Assembly: GCA_964510205.1 (NCBI GenBank)
Contig: CAZEBW010000002.1
Coordinates: forward strand, 60,957 to 124,956
DNA from: CAZEBW01 sp964510205
GTDB taxonomy: Bacteria; Chloroflexota; Anaerolineae; VGOG01
Length of the DNA: 64,000 nt
Direction of reading: 5' to 3'
The notes under the pieces were generated by a model. It made no database searches, was not told the DNA's origin, and worked only from the letters and a program-made list of their open reading frames with translations. A program made the translations under genes and the position numbers. This document shows positions 60,220-64,000 of this stretch, piece after piece. Each line of letters opens with the position of its first letter. Position 1 is the first letter of the stretch.

Positions 60220-60278
60220 TTCATCAAACGAGGGTGCGAACCTTGCTGTATCAACATGAATCAAATTGAAATGAGTTG

Positions 60279-60358
60279 AAATTTTAATGTTTCTGAGGAA
60301 AATTTTAATGTTTCTGGCCGTCTTTTTGTTTGCCTACTTCGCCAAAAGTCAGTATAAT
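60279..60358 (+). promoter_or_regulatory. Promoter with tandem upstream operator-like repeat
   Basis: AAATTTTAATGTTTCTG occurs at 60279-60295 and 60300-60316, exactly 21 bp apart (two helical turns). It lies just upstream of TTGCCT-17 nt-TATAAT (60353-60358). The layout suggests cooperative binding of a regulator, possibly the small HTH protein encoded next (autoregulation, inferred). Confidence 0.6.
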
Positions 60359-60364
60359 ATGGCC

Positions 60365-60452
60365 AAGGTTTAACTCCTGACGTGGGGACGCAGGAGCTTA
60401 ATTGAAGAAGGCGAGGTCATTCCTAATAGAGCCTCCGGAGACCTCGCCTTCT
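60365..60452 (+). ncRNA. Structured leader or small RNA before the HTH gene
   Basis: Hairpin 1: CTCCTG-A-CGT, loop GGGG, ACG-CAGGAG (60374-60396). Hairpin 2: AGAAGGCGAGGTC (60406-60418) with the exact complement GACCTCGCCTTCT (60440-60452). No T run follows, so it may be a cis leader. No known RNA family recognised. Confidence 0.45.
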
Positions 60453-60538
60453 ATCCTTACTTCATCAGAAGTAGGGACACGTTGTTCGAAAACGGGGCAA
60501 CAGCGACCGCGCTTTTTCTGAAAAGCCAAAGGAAATGG

Positions 60539-60838
60539 ATGCGTATGGAAAGAGAAGATGAAGTTTTAGACGACAGGATGACTCTGCTCAATGCCAAAGA
60601 GGCTGCTAACTACCTGAGAGTCAGTCTGTTCACTTTAAGCAGGATAGAGAAGGAAGGCGGCCTCGTTCCCTTCCGCACACCTGGTGGACATCGCAGATAT
60701 AGTAGAAGAATGTTGCACGAGTACCTCGAAAACAGCCGCAACACCTGGAGACACAAAAGCGAGGCCAGGCCGCCTCAGTCAGAAGCGACGACGACCCAAG
60801 ATGTCGAGAGATCGCACTTGGAGCTCGTTCAAGCTTGA
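60539..60838 (+). CDS. Small MerR/BldC-type helix-turn-helix protein
   Basis: 99 residues from ATG 60539 (AAAGGA 5 nt upstream). MTLLNAKEAANYLRVSLFTLSRIEKEGGLVPFRTPGGHRRYSRRMLHEYLE is the winged helix of excisionase/BldC-type proteins (residues about 14-64). A polar tail follows. DNA binding, target unknown; a strong terminator follows. Confidence 0.88.
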   Translation: MRMEREDEVLDDRMTLLNAKEAANYLRVSLFTLSRIEKEGGLVPFRTPGGHRRYSRRMLHEYLENSRNTWRHKSEARPPQSEATTTQDVERSHLELVQA

Positions 60839-60908
60839 ACACCCACCAGCCAAGAGGTGCGATCGCATCTGGGACATAATCCTTCATCACCATGGAGATA
60901 CCAAACAC

Positions 60909-60937
60909 AGCCGGGGTCAAGAGACCTCGGCTTTTTT
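60909..60937 (+). terminator. Terminator of the HTH gene
   Basis: AGCCGGGGTC-AAGA-GACCTCGGCT, 10-bp stem with one G-T pair, followed by six T. The MITE target duplication starts at the next base. Confidence 0.88.
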
Positions 60938-60945
60938 CTTGAAAG

Positions 60946-61116
60946 AGGTGCATTTCAGTTCTGGGGCGGGATCGAGGGCCTGCCCGTTCTGTCATTGCGA
61001 GGCACGGTTTTTGTGCCGAACTTGGAAGTGAAAACGGCGCAATCTCCAATTCGCGGGGTGGGGATTGCTTCGCCTTCGGCTCGCAATGACACTCGCCCCC
61101 AAAGTGAAATATACCT
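60946..61116. mobile_element. MITE-like element with terminal inverted repeats and 8-bp target duplication, copy 2
   Basis: 171 bp. Left end AGGTGCATTTCAGTTCTGGG, right end CCCCCAAAGTGAAATATACC plus T. Direct repeat CTTGAAAG at 60938-60945 and 61117-61124. Interior is a CATTGCGAG repeat (about 60990-61091). Inserted between a terminator and the promoter region of the pcm gene. Confidence 0.87.
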
Positions 61117-61218
61117 CTTGAAAGTGGAAGTTTTCGGCCTTCTGTGATATAATTGATGTGGATGAGTAGTTGGACAATGTGACATTCGCCTCCAGCCCGG
61201 TAGCAGGGGAGAGAAGCC

Positions 61219-61893
61219 ATGCTAAGACGCAGCAAAGCCCACACTCCGAGCACAGATTACGACAAAGAGCGGGAGCACATGGTCGAGAACCAATTGGTTC
61301 GGCGCGGCATCAAGGACAAGCGCGTGCTGGATGCCATGCGCCAGGTGCCCCGCCACCTATTCATCCCTGAGGACATGCGCGGCGTGGCCTACTCCGACGG
61401 TCCGCTGCCCATCGGTCAAGGACAGACCATCTCCCAACCCTACATCGTAGCCCTGATGACTGAACTCCTGGAGCTCACGGGGCAAGAAAAGGTACTGGAG
61501 CTCGGCACGGGCTCCGGCTACCAAGCAGCCATCCTGAGCCGCCTGGCCTCTCAGGTGTACAGCGTGGAGCGCCACGCCGCGCTGGCCGAGCAAGCCGAGG
61601 AGGTCCTTGCCAAGCTGGGCTACGACAACGTCGTGATCCGCGTAGGCGATGGCACCCTGGGCTGGCCGGAACACGCCCCTTACGAGGCCATCATCGTTAC
61701 CGCCGCCGCGCCAGACATCCCCCAGCCCCTAACAGACCAATTGACCGATGGGGGCCGCTTAGTGGCCCCAGTGGGCAGCCGCTGGTCGCAGGTGCTGGCT
61801 AAGATCACGCGCGAAGGCGACACCCTGACAAGGGAACAGCTAACCCCTGTGGCCTTTGTGCCGCTAGTGGGAGAACATGGGTGGCAGAAATAG
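61219..61893 (+). CDS. pcm: Protein-L-isoaspartate O-methyltransferase
   Basis: 224 residues. MVENQLVRRGIKDKRVLDAMRQVPRHLFIPE, AYSDGPLPIGQGQTISQPYIVALM, VLELGTGSGYQAAILSRL (SAM site), VYSVERHAALAEQA, then APYEAIIVTAAAPDIPQPL and LVAPVG: all PCMT signatures in order. Repairs isoaspartyl residues in damaged proteins in the cytoplasm. A -10-like TATAAT lies at 61148-61153. Confidence 0.95.
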   Translation: MLRRSKAHTPSTDYDKEREHMVENQLVRRGIKDKRVLDAMRQVPRHLFIPEDMRGVAYSDGPLPIGQGQTISQPYIVALMTELLELTGQEKVLELGTGSGYQAAILSRLASQVYSVERHAALAEQAEEVLAKLGYDNVVIRVGDGTLGWPEHAPYEAIIVTAAAPDIPQPLTDQLTDGGRLVAPVGSRWSQVLAKITREGDTLTREQLTPVAFVPLVGEHGWQK

Positions 61894-61926
61894 CTCCGCC
61901 TTCACGCCCAATTTATGTAAAAACAC

Positions 61927-61955
61927 TTGACATATCACTATTATTGTGCTATAAT
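61927..61955 (+). promoter_or_regulatory. Consensus sigma-70 promoter of the DUF177-sigma factor operon
   Basis: TTGACA, exactly 17 nt, TATAAT. Predicted start near 61962. Confidence 0.85.
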
Positions 61956-61961
61956 ATAACC

Positions 61962-62039
61962 ATGTTTTGAGAATAAATGCGACTGATGCCCGTCTCGAAA
62001 GCCGCTTAACCACCGGGGGACCTGTAGGTCGCATTTTTT
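61962..62039 (+). promoter_or_regulatory. Leader with terminator-like hairpin (possible attenuator)
   Basis: AATGCGAC (61976-61983) pairs with GTCGCATT (62028-62035), followed by a run of six T (62034-62039), all before the DUF177 gene. A small alternative hairpin GACC-TGTA-GGTC (62019-62030) uses part of the same right arm, so the two structures exclude each other. No riboswitch class recognised. Confidence 0.55.
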
Positions 62040-62081
62040 GTGTATGGGGCTCTCAAGCCCTACTGGGAAAGTGTGAATGGG

Positions 62082-62573
62082 ATGATGAGGTTCAATCTAG
62101 CCAGCTTGTTGGAAGAGCCTGTAGGCTCGGAAATGAGCTTCGACATAGACGAAGCCCAACAAGAGCTGGCAGAAGATCTATGCGTGGATTTCCTGCGGGG
62201 GACCATCTCATTCACGCGCACTGACACAGGCATCTCCGCCAGCGGGCAATTGCAAAGCCAGGTACAACTGGAATGTGCTCGCTGCCTGGAGACCTTTTCT
62301 CAGCCACTCGATTTCGATCTAGATGCTCAGTTTACCCTACCCCCCATCAAATCCCAAGGGGAAGCGATCTATCCCATCGGCGTGCAGGGCATCCTGGACC
62401 TGACCGAGGCCCTGCAAGAGCACATCCTGCTGAATCTGCCCATGCAGCCACTTTGCAAACCCAACTGCAGGGGCTTTTGCAGCGAGTGTGGTAAGAATCT
62501 GAATGAGGGACCTTGTGACTGCGTGAAGGACACCATTGATCCACGCCTGGCGAAGCTCAAGGACCTACTGTAG
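62082..62573 (+). CDS. DUF177 (YceD-like) protein
   Basis: 163 residues from ATG 62082 (62085 also possible); the frame is open to 62040. MRFNLASLLEEPVGS, then LECARCLETFSQPL and CKPNCRGFCSECGKNLNEG: the Cys-rich motifs of DUF177. Members are involved in 23S rRNA/large-subunit accumulation and normally precede rpmF; here no rpmF follows, and the next gene is the principal sigma factor, 16 nt away. Confidence 0.88.
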   Translation: MMRFNLASLLEEPVGSEMSFDIDEAQQELAEDLCVDFLRGTISFTRTDTGISASGQLQSQVQLECARCLETFSQPLDFDLDAQFTLPPIKSQGEAIYPIGVQGILDLTEALQEHILLNLPMQPLCKPNCRGFCSECGKNLNEGPCDCVKDTIDPRLAKLKDLL

Positions 62574-62589
62574 AACGGAGGTTGACAAA

Positions 62590-63783
62590 GTGAGCATATG
62601 CCCAGAGAAAGAAATAGATAGAGTGGCAGAGCTTCTGGAAAGAGCTGAAATGCAAGGGTTCCTCACCCTTGATGATCTACTGGCGGCCTTCCCCGAGGCA
62701 GAGGAGAATCTGGAACAACTGGAAGACGTCTTCATCTATTTTCAAGATGCCGGCATCGAGATCTACGAGGACCAGAGCGGAGGAAGCTCTGACGCAACAG
62801 AGGTAGAAGAGAGAGAAGAAAGCGAGGAGGAAGAGGACGAAGAAGCGGCAGCAGAGGCTCTAGACCTGAGCAACATCCCCAGCGATGACTCCATTGGCCT
62901 GTATCTAAAAGAAATGGCTCGCGTCCCTCTGCTCACCACTCAGGAGGAAGTGAAACTGGCCAAACTTTTCGAAAAGGGCCAGGCAGCTCAACACAGCTTG
63001 GGCAAGAATGGCCACGATCCAGAAGAGCAGAGAAGGCTAGAGCGCGCGATTGACGAAGGCAAGGCAGCACGAGAGCACCTCATCAAGGCCAACACGCGCC
63101 TGGTGGTCAGCATCGCCAAGAAGTACATGGGGCGGGGCGTGCCCTTCCTCGATTTGATCCAGGAAGGCAACCTGGGCTTGATGAAAGCGGTCGAAAAGTT
63201 CGACTACACGCGAGGCTACAGGTTCAGCACCTATGCGACCTGGTGGATTCGCCAGACCATCACCCGCTCCATCGCCGACCAGGGGCGCACCATTCGTGTC
63301 CCGGTCCACATGAGCGACCGCATCAGGCGGCTCTACAAGACCGCCAGACGCCTCGAGCAGGAGCGGGGGCGTAAGCCGACGCCCGAGGAGATAGCCGAAG
63401 AACTGATGCTGGAACCGCGCAAAGTTCGCTGGATGCTCAAAGTATCGTGGCGACCCCTTTCTTTGGAGAGGCCAGTCGGTGAGGAGGAAGACAGCGAACT
63501 GGGAAGCTTCATCGAAGACGACAATACCCCCACCCCTACCCAGACCGCCTACGAGCACTTGCTGAAGGAGAAAATGGAGGAAGTGCTGACCACCCTCACC
63601 CCTCGTGAGGCCCGCATTCTGCGCCTGCGCTTCGGCATGCAAGATGGAAGAAGCTACACTTTGGAGGAAGTGGGTCAGAAGTTCGGCCTGACTCGAGAGC
63701 GCATTCGTCAGATCGAAGGCAAGGCTCTGCGTCGCCTGCGTCACCCCCGTCGAAGCCGCCAACTAAAAGAGTATCTTGTCTAA
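62590..63783 (+). CDS. rpoD: RNA polymerase principal sigma factor (RpoD/SigA)
   Basis: 397 residues from GTG 62590 (CGGAGG 7-8 nt upstream); the frame extends upstream over the DUF177 end but without a ribosome site. Region 1.1-like N-terminus, acidic stretch about 70-95 (EEREESEEEEDEEAAA), region 1.2 (DSIGLYLKEMARVPLLT), 2 (ANTRLVVSIAKKYMGRG, FDYTRGYRFSTYATWWIRQTI), 3 (RIPVH-equivalent IRVPVHMSDRIRRLYK), 4 (LTPREARILRLRFGMQDG, TLEEVGQKFGLTRERIRQIE). Housekeeping promoter recognition. Cotranscribed with DUF177 and followed by tRNA-Arg. Confidence 0.95.
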   Translation: MSICPEKEIDRVAELLERAEMQGFLTLDDLLAAFPEAEENLEQLEDVFIYFQDAGIEIYEDQSGGSSDATEVEEREESEEEEDEEAAAEALDLSNIPSDDSIGLYLKEMARVPLLTTQEEVKLAKLFEKGQAAQHSLGKNGHDPEEQRRLERAIDEGKAAREHLIKANTRLVVSIAKKYMGRGVPFLDLIQEGNLGLMKAVEKFDYTRGYRFSTYATWWIRQTITRSIADQGRTIRVPVHMSDRIRRLYKTARRLEQERGRKPTPEEIAEELMLEPRKVRWMLKVSWRPLSLERPVGEEEDSELGSFIEDDNTPTPTQTAYEHLLKEKMEEVLTTLTPREARILRLRFGMQDGRSYTLEEVGQKFGLTRERIRQIEGKALRRLRHPRRSRQLKEYLV

Positions 63784-63797
63784 ACAGAAGTCATTGC

Positions 63798-63870
63798 GCC
63801 CCTGTAGCTCAGAGGATAGAGCAGAGGTTTCCTAAACCTTGTGTCGGGGGTTCGACTCCCTCCAGGGGCG
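63798..63870 (+). tRNA. tRNA-Arg (CCT)
   Basis: 73 nt. Acceptor GCCCCTG/CAGGGGC, D-arm GCTC/GAGC, anticodon stem GAGGT/ACCTT with loop TTCCTAA (anticodon CCT), T-arm GGGGG-TTCGACT-CCCTC. Discriminator G; no encoded CCA. Confidence 0.95.
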
Positions 63871-63901
63871 CCTCCCACTTAACTCGCAGTGAAAACATGA
63901 C

Positions 63902-63941
63902 GGGAGCCTCTCCGAACTATGCTTAAGAGAGGCTCCCTTTT
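63902..63941 (+). terminator. Intrinsic terminator after tRNA-Arg
   Basis: GGGAGCCTCTC (63902-63912) with GAGAGGCTCCC (63927-63937), then TTTT. Probably ends the sigma factor-tRNA transcript. The last 60 nt of the window show nothing else. Confidence 0.88.
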
Positions 63942-64000
63942 CCTAAGCCTAGATTTCGCACTTTAAGAACCGAATAGAGAGCTGAATTGGCGGAATCGCT

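Overview
The window looks like chromosome of a bacterium of the phylum Chloroflexota, probably class Anaerolineae. This is inferred from gene content, not from a search. The signs are many secreted proteins with long Pro-Thr linkers, lamin-tail and pre-peptidase C-terminal domains, C-termini of the type YLPL(V/I)(L/F)K, an ECF sigma factor paired with a DUF5667 protein, abundant GT-C membrane glycosyltransferases with C-terminal beta modules, and no outer-membrane LPS genes. Base composition is GC-rich apart from one gene (35948-37009).

Layout. 1-4183: two secreted or anchored glycoside hydrolases around a small membrane protein. 4184-6400: tRNA-Val, repeats and small membrane proteins. 6421-12018: an ECF sigma factor, a DUF5667 protein and a large surface protein; the sigma gene and the surface-protein gene share one bipartite promoter motif. 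A candidate small RNA lies between them. 12334-35813: a radical SAM gene, then a minus-strand polysaccharide locus that runs from an ABC exporter (Wzm/Wzt) through a methyltransferase with a coiled coil, GT2, GT4 and GT-C enzymes, to a flippase-like protein. 35948-38223: an AT-richer lipoprotein gene flanked by inverted repeats, then a GrdB-family selenoprotein interrupted by an in-frame UGA. 38580-47784: large secreted proteins (PHP phosphoesterase with lamin-tail domains, beta-propeller, PPC domain) with PT linkers. 47882-57912: a minus-strand run of an M50 protease, HD protein, TyrA, GIY-YIG protein, GT2, two GT-C enzymes and a GT4. 58046-63941: housekeeping genes (DUF951, GT28 glycosyltransferase, HD protein, small HTH protein, Pcm, DUF177, principal sigma factor, tRNA-Arg).

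The polysaccharide locus fits an ABC-transporter-dependent pathway. GT2/GT4 enzymes would build a lipid-linked glycan in the cytoplasm, the methyltransferase/coiled-coil protein could cap it and set its length, Wzm/Wzt would export it, and GT-C enzymes would add sugars outside from polyprenyl-phosphate donors.

The most unusual property is repeat invasion. At least seven families of short repeats sit between genes and also inside genes in frame, as cytoplasmic N-termini, linkers and loops. Two copies of one composite repeat form clean MITE-like elements with about 22-bp terminal inverted repeats and 8-bp target duplications. Other leads are the selenoprotein, the ECF regulon, the sRNA candidate and the possible glycan ruler.
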